Shown one piece after another: positions 1 through 10,504 of a DNA stretch of 64,000 bases. The notes beneath the pieces are model-generated. The model was not told the DNA's origin, did not search any database, and was given only the letters and a program-made list of their open reading frames with translations. The stretch comes from Tunturibacter empetritectus (GTDB lineage Bacteria > Acidobacteriota > Terriglobia > Terriglobales > Acidobacteriaceae): NCBI RefSeq assembly GCF_040358985.1, contig NZ_CP132932.1, positions 2,170,001 to 2,234,000 on the forward strand, written 5' to 3'. Numbering within the stretch: the stretch's first letter is position 1; each line of letters starts with the position of its first letter. The position numbers and the translations under genes are program-made.

Positions 1-127
1 TTTGTTTTTTGTAGCCGACTTGGCCTGAGTCTTGACGGGTGTTCCTCGTAAATGAGAGCCGGTCAATACTTGGTGAAAATCGATTCCAGCTTCGATGCGT
101 TGGCCCCCAACGTGCTAATCCGTTTTC

Positions 128-3100
128 ATGCGATCAACCAGGCTGTTTGGCACGCTTCTGGCGGCACTCTTTTTCTGTGCCATTGGTTCTCTCACCTCCA
201 TTTCTCCAATTGCTTACGCTCAGGAAACAACCGGCGGCCTGCAGGGAACGGTCAAAGACGCCTCTGGCGCAGTCATCGCAGGTGCAGTCGTCTCGGTTTC
301 AACGCCCTCTCTTGCAGGCGGCAAAACTACCCAGACCGATAGCCACGGTAACTACCGGTTTACCAACCTGCCTCCGGGCACCTACGTCGTAACGGTGATG
401 TTTAAAGGCTTCAGCGAGCTGAAGCGCGACGGGCTGGTGATTGAAGTGGGTCACCTTCCGAACCTCGACCTGACTCTGTCGGCGGGTGGTGAAAACACCA
501 TCGTTGAAGTAAGTTCGACGGCACCCGTGATCGATGTCACATCGACGACGACACAGACGAACATCACGTCTGACGCGATTGCGGATGTTCCGCATGGACG
601 TTCGTTTCAGTCGGTGATTCAGTTTGCGCCATCGGCCCGCAACGAGCCTTTGCAGGGCAATACCGTATCTGGCAATGGAACTGGCGGCACGTCGCCGGGC
701 AACGGCAGCAACGGCGGCTCGGTTGGTTATTCGGTCGCGGGTGGCGCTGACTCGGAGAACTCCTACCTGGTGGAAGGGCAGGAGACAGGCGACGTCATCG
801 GAGGTTACTCGCACACGAATGTGCCTTTTGACTTCATCCAAGAGATGCAGGTGAAGACCTCAGGTGTAGAGTCCGAGTATCGCGGCTCGCTTGGCGGCAC
901 GGTGAACGTGATCATGAAGAAGGGCAGCAATAACTGGCATGGGTCGGTGTTGCTGCTGTTTGAGAACAGCGCGATGGACGGCTCGCCGGTGGCTTCCTCC
1001 CGGTACGATCCAACCTCTTCCACTACTACGCTTGCCAATGGAGCGATCCTGGATGCCGGGTATCAGCAATACCAACCGAAAAAGGACAGGATTTACGATT
1101 TCTCTCCCGGCTTCACGGTTGGCGGACCGATCTGGCGAGATCGCGTCTTCTTCTTCGCGTCGTTCAATCCTGAGTTTCGCAATGTAGGGCGCAAGGTGAA
1201 CTTCTCTGGAGAGACTCTGCCGTTCAGCCAGAATACGCAGACGTATTACACGACTGCTCGAGTGGACGCGACGGTGACACAAAGACTACGGGTATTTGCT
1301 TCGTGGCTTTATCAGGGACAGCGGCAGGCGGGAGAGTCTTTACCGTTTGCTGATTCGGTCAACGGGCTCTTCAATGTAAGTTCGGCGAATGATCCAAGCG
1401 CCTACGCGCACTCGCTGGGGTACGCGGCGCCAAATATCACTACAAACTTTGGCGGTGATTACACGATCAATAAGAGCCTGGTGTCCACGACTCGCTTTGG
1501 ATATTTCTTCCAGAACTATCACGATTTTGGGTATCCAACAGGTGGAAATGTCTACTACTTTGAAGCCGCGGGTACGCCGGCGAGCGGTGCGGTGGATGTG
1601 AACGGAAACCCTTTGCCGACAGGTCTACAGCAGACGTTGGGCTTTCAGTCGCAAGCTTATTCGACTAACTTCACCCACCACAATGCGGAGAAGCATACGC
1701 AGTTCGACCAGGCGTTTGCATGGTTCAAGAGCGGTTGGGGTGGGTCACACAGTTTCAAGTTCGGCTATCAGTTGAATCGTGAGTCCAACGATATCTTCCA
1801 GGGTTTCAACGCTCCGTTCGTCCAGGTTTGGCCGGGTCAGCCGTACTCCTTCGGGGGCACCCAGGGGAGCACTGCATGCGCTGCTCTGGTCGCTGCTAAC
1901 GGTCCGCAGTATGGGGCTTATGGTTCCGACGGCAGTTTGACCGGCTGCCAAGGTCAGTACGGTTACGAGACGATTCAGGATGCGGGTACTGGTGGTAAAG
2001 CGACCAGCGTGAACCATGCTTTCTTTGCGCAGGATGCGTGGCAGATTGGGCACGGTCTCACGGTCAGCGGAGGCATTCGGCTTGAGAAGGAGTTCCTGCC
2101 GGCTGAGAACCAGCCAGTGGGCGGAATCAGTCATCCGATCAACTTTGGTTGGGGCGACAAGCTCGCTCCGCGCATTGGTGCGGCGTGGGATGTGTTCAAA
2201 GATGGGAAGATGAAGGTGTTCGGCGAGTATGGCGTCTTTAACGACGTTATGAAGTTGAACCTGGCGATCAGCTCCTTCGGCGGCGCTTACTGGAACAATT
2301 GCGCCTACGCGATGAGCAATCCTGACTACACGGCGCTGAGTGTAACTCCGGATGCCTCGGGTCGATATTGCCCGACGGCTGGGGGACCCGCGCTGGTTAC
2401 CGGTGGAGCTCCGCCTTCCGGGTTCACGTTCCTGGAGAACCAAAACTTCCGCGCGAACCCGACGACCTGCTCCACGTGTACTGTGACGGAAGAGGGAACC
2501 GCTCCTGGGCTGAAGCCTTACAAGCAGCATGAGTCGGCATTCGGGGTTGACTACCAGCTTCGCAATAGTCTTGCTTTGGAGGTGCGTTGGGATCGCCGGC
2601 GCCTGGATCACGTGATCGAGGACTCGGCCCTGTTCAACGCAGCTACCGGGGGTGAGACGTTCGTGGTCGTCAATCCTGGGCAGGGTGTTGATGCGACGTT
2701 CAACAGCTTCTATAACTTCCTTTATGGCGTTCCGCCACCACCTTGCTCCGGGGATGGTTGCGCGCCTAACGGTACGATTCCAGCCGCCAGAAGCTATGAC
2801 GGTGTGGAGTTCCGTTTGACCAAAAGCATCAGCCAGCACTGGTTCGGGATGTTCTCGTACACCTACAGCAACCTGCGTGGAAACTACTCGGGCCTTACGA
2901 GCAGCGATGTGGGTGATGGTGGTGGCGGCCGTAATGCCCCGAACAACAGCCGATCGTTTGACGAGCCATTCTTTCAGTGGAGTTCGCACGGAGTTTCTTC
3001 CAGCGGCCCGCTGCAGACCGATCGCCCGAATGTTGCCAAAGGATATGCCTACTATGACCTGCCTTGGGGCGGAAGCGGATGGCTTCACCGCAACACAACC

Positions 3101-3622
3101 GACATTGGAATCTTCCAGGTCCTCTATCAGGGATCTCCCGTGACCAGCTACTTGGATGTGGGATACGCCTTCCCCGGCGGGTTCCCAACGTTCATCGAAG
3201 GCCGCGGGAAGTGGGTTGATGTTGCGCAGGATCCAACGTCGGGAGCCATTACTACGGGGAATGCCTACTCCCGCCGGACGCCTGCCTACACGCAGTCCGA
3301 CCTGAACTTCAAACACACCTACCACATCAAAGAGGCTCAGGCGTTGAGCTTTGATGCGACGTTCTCGAACGTTCTGAACCAACGTGCGGTAACGGCGTAC
3401 AACTCGCAGATCGACACGAACTATACGCCAAGCTTCATCACGCCGAATGGTCAGAACTTCTATCACGCCGTGGGGCAGTCAGCATATGCAGCCTATATGC
3501 GTCCCTATGACTACAAGTCTCTCCTGACGACTGACAATGTCACCATCAACAGCCAGTACGGGAAGCCGTACCTGTTCCAATCAGCAAGGACTATTCGTCT
3601 GCAACTGCACTATACCTTCTAA
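128..3622 (+). CDS. Oar-like TonB-dependent outer membrane receptor
   Basis: Large outer-membrane transporter-like protein of 1164 residues. It has a signal peptide (about residues 1-31, ending ..IAYAQ), then a carboxypeptidase-regulatory-like beta-sandwich (about 33-115; GTVKDASGAVIAGA and SHGNYRFTNLPPGTY are typical), a plug-like region (about 120-270) and a long beta-barrel ending in ..RLQLHYTF, with the C-terminal aromatic residue expected for outer-membrane insertion. This architecture is characteristic of the expanded Oar-type receptors of Acidobacteria, usually linked to uptake of oligosaccharides or other bulky ligands; the ligand here cannot be told. A terminator follows at 3702. A second receptor of the same class lies 850 bp downstream, but the two differ too much in sequence to be a recent duplication. 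The ATG start puts the signal peptide at the N terminus; no strong Shine-Dalgarno is visible. Confidence 0.93.
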   Translation: MRSTRLFGTLLAALFFCAIGSLTSISPIAYAQETTGGLQGTVKDASGAVIAGAVVSVSTPSLAGGKTTQTDSHGNYRFTNLPPGTYVVTVMFKGFSELKRDGLVIEVGHLPNLDLTLSAGGENTIVEVSSTAPVIDVTSTTTQTNITSDAIADVPHGRSFQSVIQFAPSARNEPLQGNTVSGNGTGGTSPGNGSNGGSVGYSVAGGADSENSYLVEGQETGDVIGGYSHTNVPFDFIQEMQVKTSGVESEYRGSLGGTVNVIMKKGSNNWHGSVLLLFENSAMDGSPVASSRYDPTSSTTTLANGAILDAGYQQYQPKKDRIYDFSPGFTVGGPIWRDRVFFFASFNPEFRNVGRKVNFSGETLPFSQNTQTYYTTARVDATVTQRLRVFASWLYQGQRQAGESLPFADSVNGLFNVSSANDPSAYAHSLGYAAPNITTNFGGDYTINKSLVSTTRFGYFFQNYHDFGYPTGGNVYYFEAAGTPASGAVDVNGNPLPTGLQQTLGFQSQAYSTNFTHHNAEKHTQFDQAFAWFKSGWGGSHSFKFGYQLNRESNDIFQGFNAPFVQVWPGQPYSFGGTQGSTACAALVAANGPQYGAYGSDGSLTGCQGQYGYETIQDAGTGGKATSVNHAFFAQDAWQIGHGLTVSGGIRLEKEFLPAENQPVGGISHPINFGWGDKLAPRIGAAWDVFKDGKMKVFGEYGVFNDVMKLNLAISSFGGAYWNNCAYAMSNPDYTALSVTPDASGRYCPTAGGPALVTGGAPPSGFTFLENQNFRANPTTCSTCTVTEEGTAPGLKPYKQHESAFGVDYQLRNSLALEVRWDRRRLDHVIEDSALFNAATGGETFVVVNPGQGVDATFNSFYNFLYGVPPPPCSGDGCAPNGTIPAARSYDGVEFRLTKSISQHWFGMFSYTYSNLRGNYSGLTSSDVGDGGGGRNAPNNSRSFDEPFFQWSSHGVSSSGPLQTDRPNVAKGYAYYDLPWGGSGWLHRNTTDIGIFQVLYQGSPVTSYLDVGYAFPGGFPTFIEGRGKWVDVAQDPTSGAITTGNAYSRRTPAYTQSDLNFKHTYHIKEAQALSFDATFSNVLNQRAVTAYNSQIDTNYTPSFITPNGQNFYHAVGQSAYAAYMRPYDYKSLLTTDNVTINSQYGKPYLFQSARTIRLQLHYTF

Positions 3623-3701
3623 AGGCAAGCGCATCGATCAGGGTGGCCCGCTAATTGCGGCTCGCCCCGATCAATGCAGCAAGTCATGGTTTAACATCAA
3701 A

Positions 3702-3739
3702 AGCCCGGTTCCGGCGAAATGCTGAGACCGGGCTATTTT
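3702..3739 (+). terminator. Rho-independent terminator of first TonB receptor gene
   Basis: Perfect 8-bp stem AGCCCGGT (3702-3709) / ACCGGGCT (3727-3734), followed by ATTTTC. It lies 80 bp after the receptor stop codon. Confidence 0.8.
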
Positions 3740-4472
3740 CTTGGTGGAGATGCTGAACCACTCCGAAACGGGGGTCGGAAACATCGGCTACCTATTCAAT
3801 GAACTAAAACAAAGACGATTTGGCTCGCCAATGCTCCGCCGGCGAATCACCCAACTCTCCGCCATCCATCGATCTGTTCCCGGCCCGACACTCCGCAGCA
3901 GTGGGACCGACCTGCATCTATCACAATCTGCTGCCCCGCCGGGACGAGATGTAGATTCCGCGCGAGCTCTATCTATATATAGACAGCATAAAAAGACAGC
4001 AACGTGCCGCACGAGCTTCAGCCGTGCTAACGATCGGAAGCCTGGCGGACCAGCGTCCCAGAGCGCATCGCCGATAGGCGCTCCAATTGCTATAAAAGTT
4101 GACCAGATCCCAAAATCTCAGATCTTCAATCTCATAAACATCTTTTCGGTGTAATTTACAGAATTTAGACCTTCTTTCCAAAACTTATCTCCTAAATACG
4201 TGTTTAACGGTTTCACTCCAATAACCACATAATGTGCATTTTGTCAATACCATTTTTAGTAGAGAAAATCTCTTATTCCATAAACCACTCAACTCCAAGA
4301 GCTTTTCTCCTCATCCCCACCAGGCAATAACCCTCTCTTTCCTAGAAAAATCTGAGAAACAAACCCTTCCTTGGCAATGGCCCTAAAGTTGCATCCCTCT
4401 TGAGGATCGGCCGAGCGAATCTCCTGCTACCAGGAAGTATTCCGGATCCGAACCCAGGGGAGATTTGAAGAG
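3740..4472. other. 733-bp intergenic region, no supported gene
   Basis: Between the two receptor genes. The second half (about 4090-4380) is clearly more AT-rich than its surroundings, as expected for a promoter region of the downstream receptor. A short palindrome CTATATATAG sits near 3970. Open frames here (3741-4154 +, 3788-4012 -, 3969-4181 -) have low-complexity translations without recognisable domains and I do not support them as genes. Confidence 0.5.
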
Positions 4473-7400
4473 ATGAAAAGGCTTTTTACGCTGATAACAT
4501 TGCTGTTCGCCACCACGGTACTGAGCTACGGCCAAGCCACTTCGGTCAACGGCGGATCAATTCAAGGAACGATCACCGATCCCTCAGGGGCTGTGGTATC
4601 GGGCGTGACCGTGACGATCGTCGGAACCGATACCGGCTCCACGAAGACGATTACCAGCGACAGCGCGGGGTTCTACAGCGTCGGCCCTCTCAATCCTGGT
4701 CCCTACACCGTAACGGTCTCTGGACCCGGCTTCCAAAAACTCTCCGTCAAGACTGTGGTTCGTACCGGGACATCGACACCTGGAAGCTTCAAGCTCACCC
4801 TTGGTTCTTCGGCTGAGACCGTTGAAGTAAATGCAGGCGCTCTTCAAATCAATACGGATCAGCCCGGAGTCTCTGACGTCATGACTCGTGAGCAGATCGA
4901 AAGTCTACCGATCAATGGCCGCAACTTTCTCGACCTCGCGCAGATTCAGCCTGGCGTCATCCTGCAGAGCGGCGAATCTTTCGACCCAACCAAAGCTGGC
5001 TACTCCGCCATCTCGGTGGGTGGACAGTCCGGACGTACCACTCGCATCTTGCTGGATGGTCAGGACATCACCGACGAGACTGTCGGAACCACGATCGTCA
5101 ATGTTCCGTCCGGAGCAGTCGACGAATTTCAGCTAAACCGTTCCACCCAGGACGTCTCGGGTGAAGTGACCTCGACCGGCCAGGTTCTCGTGGCGACCCG
5201 GTCCGGTACCAATGCCTTTCACGGAGACCTGTTCTACAACTTCCAGGATCATAGTGTCGGGTTTGCACGCACCGACAACGGGTTCGATGCGCCCTTTCAG
5301 CGCAACCAGTTTGGCGGCGGCGTGGGCGGCCCCATCTTGAAGGATAGGCTCTTCTTCTTCGGCGAATCGGAACGAATCAAGCAGGACTCGCAGACCTCCG
5401 CCAGTGCACCCCCCACTTTTCTTAGCGTTCAGCAACAGTTTCCTACAATCCCGGCAGCCTTCCGCGACACCTTCTCGACGGCGCGCCTAGACTACAACGG
5501 ACCGTTTGGCGGACACTACTTTGTGCGCGGGTTTTATGAATCGAATGCAGACTCCTCCAACTTCGGGCTGCTCTATCAACTCTACGAAAATCGTGATAAC
5601 GTCCCAGGAATCAATGGCGGTGCAGACTTCGCAACAGGCCATTTCACCCATTCCATCCGTGGCGGCTATGAGAAGTTTCACAACTTGATTGCCGACGGAA
5701 CAGGCGGGGTCACCTCGATCTATAACCCTGCGAACTTGGGCTTGCCCGGCGTCACCTTATATGACTCCACGGACGGGTTCTACGCGGGACCGAACTACCT
5801 CGCTCCTCAGGGAACCTTCCAGTCCGATAAACAGTTACGATATGACGGTACTTGGACCCGCGGCGCGCATAGCATTAAATACGGTGCCAACTTGAATCGA
5901 CTCCTTGGCGGCGGCTTTGCTGAATTCTACGGCGCTTCGTTATTTACGGAGTTTTCGGCCGGCTCTGCGCTGGCAAGCTGCGGTGGAGTAATGGGCGCAG
6001 CTCCATGCTTGAATGATCCGCTCAACGGATATGCTGCCAGCAGTTACACCTTGGGCAACGGTAACTCTATCTTCACGGAGAAACCTGGCTTCGGTTTGCC
6101 CGGTGGCGGAGTCGAAGACTGGCGCACCGGTGTTTACTTCGCAGACAGCTGGAAGGCAACCACCTCCCTCACAATTGTTGCAGGCCTTCGGTACAGCATC
6201 GACACAGACCGGGCAAACCAGGACCTGCCTGCGATACCCTGCTCCAGCGTTGACCAATCGATCGCACCCTGCTCCGGCAGTGCGAATCTGCTCGATCAGT
6301 TCGCGCCCGGGCACCCTGGATACGGTAACAAAGTCCACCAGCCGTATGGCAATATAGCGCCGCAGTTCGGCTTTGCCTTCAGCCCGGGTGACCACAAAAC
6401 CTCGGTTCGCGGCGGTATCGGAATCTTCTACGAAAGCGACATCTTCAACAACACCTCGAACGCACGCAGCCTGGTTATCAACGCCTCAGGTCCCTTCTTC
6501 AACGCAACCGGGGTCTGCGGAGGCACTAACTCGGTGCCACTGCCAGGGGGTGGACTTGTTACGAGTGTCAACGGGGTTCCACTGTCAACCATCTGCGCGG
6601 AGCCGATCTCTCAGTCAGCTCCTGCAATCCAGCAGGTCTCTGCTCAATACCAGGCGGCAACAAAGGCAAATAACACCTCGTCCAATCCTGGATTCATTGG
6701 CGGAGGCGGAGGTCTCTCGACTGGCGCCACCGGCACCATCTACGCGGCTCCTTATCGCACGCCTTATTCCATCCAATTCAATGGTGGAGTTCAGCATGAG
6801 TTTGGTAAGGGCACGATCGTGACGGTAGATTATGTTCACAACGCGACGCTCAAGGTTCCGATCATCATTGACCAGAATCACCTCGGTGCTGCGAGAACAC
6901 TGAACGTAGCTGCAGCCCAAAATGCGATTGCCGCGACAACGTCATCCTTCGGATGCGTTGGCGGATTCTCGTCGGCAGCTATTAACTGCGCCCTTGCCGC
7001 CGGTGCAACCATCACAGACTTCGCTGGCAATGGCCTCGACTCTGCCGCTAAGTTCGGCGGCGGTTTTCCGGCGATCATAAACGGTAATACGCCAGCAACG
7101 GGAGCTGCCTTCCCGGGACTTAATCCCGCGGTCGGTTTCGGATACTTCGTCGTCCCACAGGGGCGGTCCGGCTACGATGCTCTGCAGGTAGTAGTCAAAG
7201 AGCAGAAAAGCCACCCGGCGCCCGGCATCTTGAGCGCCAACTTCCAGGCCTCTTACTCGCTCTCCATGGTTACAACGGCGTCAAAGCCTGGCACCGGTGG
7301 TTCCGACCAGTTCTTCAACTCATATGTTTGGAATCAGGATGATCCGAACTCAAGCCTGGGTCGGGCAAGCCTCGATCACACGAATGAGCTGAGCTTTGGA

Positions 7401-8078
7401 GGAGCTTTCCTCGTGAAGTATGGACCGACCATCTCTATGATCGGCCACTTCTTCTCTGCACCTCCCACTTCGCTCACTCTCGACAACACCTCCGGCAATC
7501 CTGGTGAGATCTTCCGCACGGACGTCGATGGCGACGGTCAGACAGGCGATCTCCTCCCAGGAACTCTTCCCGGCGATTACATGCACCGTGTAAAGCCGAC
7601 GAACCTTGGCGCTACGATCAACAACTTCAATGCGACTAAGGCCAACAATCTGACTCCTGCAGGTCAGGCACTCGTTACGGCGGGGCTGTTCTCGCCGGGA
7701 CAACTCGTCGCCGCTAACGCTGTCGTACAGCCTATCGCGACTCTACCAACCACCAGAGCTATCTCAAACGCTGCCTTCCGTTCGTTCGACCTCAGCGCCT
7801 CGTACCCGATTCGTCTCAGCCGTGTTCGTGAAGGCCTCTCAATCGAACCAGTGGTCTCCATGTATAACGTCTTCAACATGGCGAACTTTGGCACGTTGAC
7901 AGGGACGCTTGCGGACGTCAATACGGCGAATGGACCGACTGGAGCCAACCTCGGGAGCAATCTCAACGCTCCCGACACGTTTGCGAATCTAAGTCAGACC
8001 CGCACACAGCGCGGATCTGGTACGTTCGCTCAAGGTGCGCCCAGAACTACGGAGTTTCAACTCAAGCTGCACTTCTAA
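4473..8078 (+). CDS. Oar-like TonB-dependent outer membrane receptor
   Basis: Second large receptor, 1201 residues. Signal peptide about residues 1-21 (MKRLFTLITLLFATTVLSYG), regulatory-like beta-sandwich about 25-115 (GTITDPSGAVVSGVTVTIV, SAGFYSVGPLNPGPY), plug with the motif IESLPINGRNFLDLAQIQPG near residue 140-160 that is very typical of acidobacterial Oar proteins, then a beta-barrel ending ..TTEFQLKLHF. Likely transports a bulky substrate in a TonB-dependent way; ligand unknown. AGGGGAGATTTGAAGAG just before the ATG gives a good ribosome binding site. It is followed by its own terminator, so it appears monocistronic. The 211-residue TonB-like protein at 55782 is the only visible energising-partner candidate in the window. 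Confidence 0.94.
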   Translation: MKRLFTLITLLFATTVLSYGQATSVNGGSIQGTITDPSGAVVSGVTVTIVGTDTGSTKTITSDSAGFYSVGPLNPGPYTVTVSGPGFQKLSVKTVVRTGTSTPGSFKLTLGSSAETVEVNAGALQINTDQPGVSDVMTREQIESLPINGRNFLDLAQIQPGVILQSGESFDPTKAGYSAISVGGQSGRTTRILLDGQDITDETVGTTIVNVPSGAVDEFQLNRSTQDVSGEVTSTGQVLVATRSGTNAFHGDLFYNFQDHSVGFARTDNGFDAPFQRNQFGGGVGGPILKDRLFFFGESERIKQDSQTSASAPPTFLSVQQQFPTIPAAFRDTFSTARLDYNGPFGGHYFVRGFYESNADSSNFGLLYQLYENRDNVPGINGGADFATGHFTHSIRGGYEKFHNLIADGTGGVTSIYNPANLGLPGVTLYDSTDGFYAGPNYLAPQGTFQSDKQLRYDGTWTRGAHSIKYGANLNRLLGGGFAEFYGASLFTEFSAGSALASCGGVMGAAPCLNDPLNGYAASSYTLGNGNSIFTEKPGFGLPGGGVEDWRTGVYFADSWKATTSLTIVAGLRYSIDTDRANQDLPAIPCSSVDQSIAPCSGSANLLDQFAPGHPGYGNKVHQPYGNIAPQFGFAFSPGDHKTSVRGGIGIFYESDIFNNTSNARSLVINASGPFFNATGVCGGTNSVPLPGGGLVTSVNGVPLSTICAEPISQSAPAIQQVSAQYQAATKANNTSSNPGFIGGGGGLSTGATGTIYAAPYRTPYSIQFNGGVQHEFGKGTIVTVDYVHNATLKVPIIIDQNHLGAARTLNVAAAQNAIAATTSSFGCVGGFSSAAINCALAAGATITDFAGNGLDSAAKFGGGFPAIINGNTPATGAAFPGLNPAVGFGYFVVPQGRSGYDALQVVVKEQKSHPAPGILSANFQASYSLSMVTTASKPGTGGSDQFFNSYVWNQDDPNSSLGRASLDHTNELSFGGAFLVKYGPTISMIGHFFSAPPTSLTLDNTSGNPGEIFRTDVDGDGQTGDLLPGTLPGDYMHRVKPTNLGATINNFNATKANNLTPAGQALVTAGLFSPGQLVAANAVVQPIATLPTTRAISNAAFRSFDLSASYPIRLSRVREGLSIEPVVSMYNVFNMANFGTLTGTLADVNTANGPTGANLGSNLNAPDTFANLSQTRTQRGSGTFAQGAPRTTEFQLKLHF

Positions 8079-8099
8079 TTGCACTCAATCTCGATCCAA

Positions 8100-8129
8100 G
8101 AGTGGAGACTTCGGTCTCCACTCTTTTTT
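8100..8129 (+). terminator. Rho-independent terminator of second TonB receptor gene
   Basis: Perfect 10-bp stem GAGTGGAGAC (8100-8109) / GTCTCCACTC (8114-8123) with a stable TTCG tetraloop, followed by six T. It lies 22 bp after the stop codon. Confidence 0.93.
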
Positions 8130-8269
8130 GCCCTGAGTAATGAGTGCTTCAATATTCTCTTCCCGAAGGCAGGAATACACCTGGGCATCGGCCGAAGGAA
8201 AAGCTAATCAGAGGGATCGGACTCCAATCATCATCGCTATCTCGATTGACGATCGCCCAGCGAAAATAA

Positions 8270-8460
8270 AGTTGAAATCCGTGGCGTATTTTTCCACTCC
8301 GCGCGAACGACTGCTTTCTCACCACGTCTACCACGCACCTCACCACAGTTACACCAGCAAAAAGCCACGTCCAGAACACGCGTTTTCCTAAAACACCCCT
8401 CAAAAACACAGCAAAAGCGCGAAAAATCTCGCTCCCACCAAGGCTCCATTTTTTTTGCAA
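8270..8460. repeat. A/C-rich interspersed repeat, copy 1
   Basis: Noncoding stretch made mostly of CACCAC, CCACG and AAAAACAC-like words on the + strand, with very few G. It begins with TGGCGTATTTTT (about 8282-8293). The same opening word and the same word order (CCACGTC-ACCACGC-CACCAC, then AGCAAAA) recur at about 54340-54475 in front of ddl. The two copies look like members of one degenerate intergenic repeat family. Short frames overlapping it are not credible genes. Confidence 0.5.
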
Positions 8461-8471
8461 AGTTGAATCCG

Positions 8472-10328
8472 CTACTCTGCCTTTCCCAGCGACTTGTCCA
8501 GGTAAGCCTTCTGCAAAACGAAGAAGGCCTGCTTCCTGACCCCCTGATCCGAGATCAGCCCTTTGCGGTTGAAGTTGTCCTGAAGCCCCGGATTAACCCT
8601 GCGAGCCGACCGGAAGTCCATCAAAAGCCAGGGACTTGTGCCGCGTAGCTGAGGAATCTTGTTGAGCATCGCAATCTGGTGCCGATAGATCTCAGCCTGA
8701 TACTCCTCCGTCCACAGCGCAGGGTGCAAATCGCCGGAAGCCGCATGGTTGCCGGCTTTTGCATCGCCTCCCCACTCGGACATAATCAGCGGCTTGTCAT
8801 AGCGAATGTCCCACCTCGTCGTATCCGCCCCCTCCGCATGTTGCTCATACCAGCCGATATACTCATTCGTACCAATAACATCCAGCACTTTGCCAAGCGG
8901 GTCGTCGACGATCTTGTTCGATCCGCTTGCAGTCTTCTCCGTTCGAACCAGAAGAGCCGCAGTCACCAGCCGCGTAGGATCAAGCTGATGCGCCAGTTCG
9001 ACCATAGCCGTTAGGTATTTTGTGCGGGCTTCGGTATTCGGCGTCTCATTGGCGACCGACCAGAGCACGATAGACGCCTTGTCGCGATCGCGTCGAATCA
9101 TCTCGGAGAGCTGTTGTTTCGATTTCGCGAGCACAGCCGGGTTGTCGAACTGAAGTGCCCAATAGTCCGGAATCTCGGACCACACCATGAGGCCAAGGCG
9201 GTCGGCCGTGCGGGTCATCCGTTCGTCATGCGGATAGTGGGCGAGCCGGACGTAGTTGCAGCCAAGCTCTTTCGCCCAGCCGAGAAGCGTGTCAACATCT
9301 TTCTGGGTGTACGCGCGGCCTGTGCGGTAGGGCGCTTCAGCGTGGATGGAGATGCCACGAAGGAAGACGGGTTTGCCATTGAGAAGGATCTGCGTACCAT
9401 GCGTTTCGATGGTGCGGAAGCCGATCGTGTCTTCGATCCTGTCAGAGCCTGAGGAGATTTCGACCTTGTAGAGTTTGGGATCTTCGGGCGACCACAAGCT
9501 AAGCGACTTTGTCGGAATGCTAATCGCGGCTCGCGAGTTTGCGTCGACCGTCGACTCAACCTTCGCATGCAGGTCGGGAATCTTGACCATAACTGGGGTG
9601 CCGGCCGGAGCCCCCTCCACGTGGACGTAGCCTTCAATAACAGAGCGGTCCGTGCGGCTGAGGTGCAGGTCGTAGTCGTCGATAAACTGCTTGGGAACCT
9701 CTACAAGGGAGACGTCCCGCGTAAGGCCGCCATAGTTCCACCAATCCGTCTGGAGCGTAGGAACTCCATCAGCAATGCGGGTGCTGTCGACCGACAGAAC
9801 GATGAAGTTGCTGCCATCGTGGAGTGCGGTAGAGATGTCACAGTCGAACGGCGTAAATCCACCCTCGTGCTCGCAGATCTTCTTGGTGTTTACCCAGACG
9901 AACGTGCGATAGTTGGCCGCGCCGATGTGGAGGAAGGTGCGGGTATTCGGAACAGCGGTGTGCTGAAAGTCCTTCTCGTACCAGATCGGCCCCTCATAGT
10001 AGAGAAGCTCAGGTCGTTGTGTGTTCCAGTCGCCCGGGACGCGAAGCGTGGCTGCGTTGGCAAAGTTGTAGTCCTGTGGATGGCCATTTGGATCGAAGGG
10101 GGCATTCATGAAGAAGCCGTCCTTGCGAAGCTCCTGATGCAAGGTATAGATGCCGGTCGAATACTGGTCGACGATGGTGTGCCAGTCGCCATTCAAAGAG
10201 ATGGCGGGGCGATGGTCGATATCAACGAGCAGGGTGGTGTTGGTTTGGGGACTCGTCTGGCAAAAGGCAGGGAATCCTGCGGTGAGAAGTATAGCGGTCA
10301 GGGTGCTGCGAGTTGCGGACTTCTGCAT
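8472..10328 (-). CDS. Exported glycoside hydrolase family 2 (beta-glucuronidase/galactosidase type)
   Basis: 618-residue GH2 enzyme with a signal peptide (about 1-23, ..AFCQ). Order: jelly-roll sugar-binding domain about 40-210 (SLNGDW; WNTQRPELLYYEGPIWYEKD), immunoglobulin-like domain about 215-305, and a TIM barrel from about 307. Acid/base Glu428 lies in VLWSVANETP and nucleophile Glu517 in PLIMSEWGG, the two expected GH2 catalytic positions. The overall pattern is closest to beta-glucuronidase (UidA-like), but beta-galactosidase or another beta-glycosidase is possible. Export suggests action on plant or microbial polysaccharide fragments in the periplasm. It is transcribed alone; 176 bp separate its start from the histidine kinase stop. 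All catalytic features are intact. Confidence 0.9.
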   Translation of the reverse strand: MQKSATRSTLTAILLTAGFPAFCQTSPQTNTTLLVDIDHRPAISLNGDWHTIVDQYSTGIYTLHQELRKDGFFMNAPFDPNGHPQDYNFANAATLRVPGDWNTQRPELLYYEGPIWYEKDFQHTAVPNTRTFLHIGAANYRTFVWVNTKKICEHEGGFTPFDCDISTALHDGSNFIVLSVDSTRIADGVPTLQTDWWNYGGLTRDVSLVEVPKQFIDDYDLHLSRTDRSVIEGYVHVEGAPAGTPVMVKIPDLHAKVESTVDANSRAAISIPTKSLSLWSPEDPKLYKVEISSGSDRIEDTIGFRTIETHGTQILLNGKPVFLRGISIHAEAPYRTGRAYTQKDVDTLLGWAKELGCNYVRLAHYPHDERMTRTADRLGLMVWSEIPDYWALQFDNPAVLAKSKQQLSEMIRRDRDKASIVLWSVANETPNTEARTKYLTAMVELAHQLDPTRLVTAALLVRTEKTASGSNKIVDDPLGKVLDVIGTNEYIGWYEQHAEGADTTRWDIRYDKPLIMSEWGGDAKAGNHAASGDLHPALWTEEYQAEIYRHQIAMLNKIPQLRGTSPWLLMDFRSARRVNPGLQDNFNRKGLISDQGVRKQAFFVLQKAYLDKSLGKAE

Positions 10329-10504
10329 AAGGGCGTTCTCCGGTCGCGATGCGGGTTTCGACGCTGGTGCGCAAAAAAAGCTATCGAGTCATAATACTTC
10401 GGTCTTTGAACAATTGCCCAATGGAGTTTTTTCGTATTGGAGGAGACGGAGCGGTAAGAGAGATGCGGTTGTCAGTAGAAATCAGCGGGAATGAGTGCGA
10501 TAGC

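Noticed and set aside
1745..3466. 573-codon open frame antisense to the first TonB receptor
   Set aside because: Its translation is Arg/Val-rich without domains and it mirrors the codon structure of the receptor gene; typical shadow frame in GC-rich DNA.
3741..4154. 137-codon frame in the region between the two receptor genes
   Set aside because: No domain, poor initiation context and overlap with competing minus-strand frames; considered noncoding.
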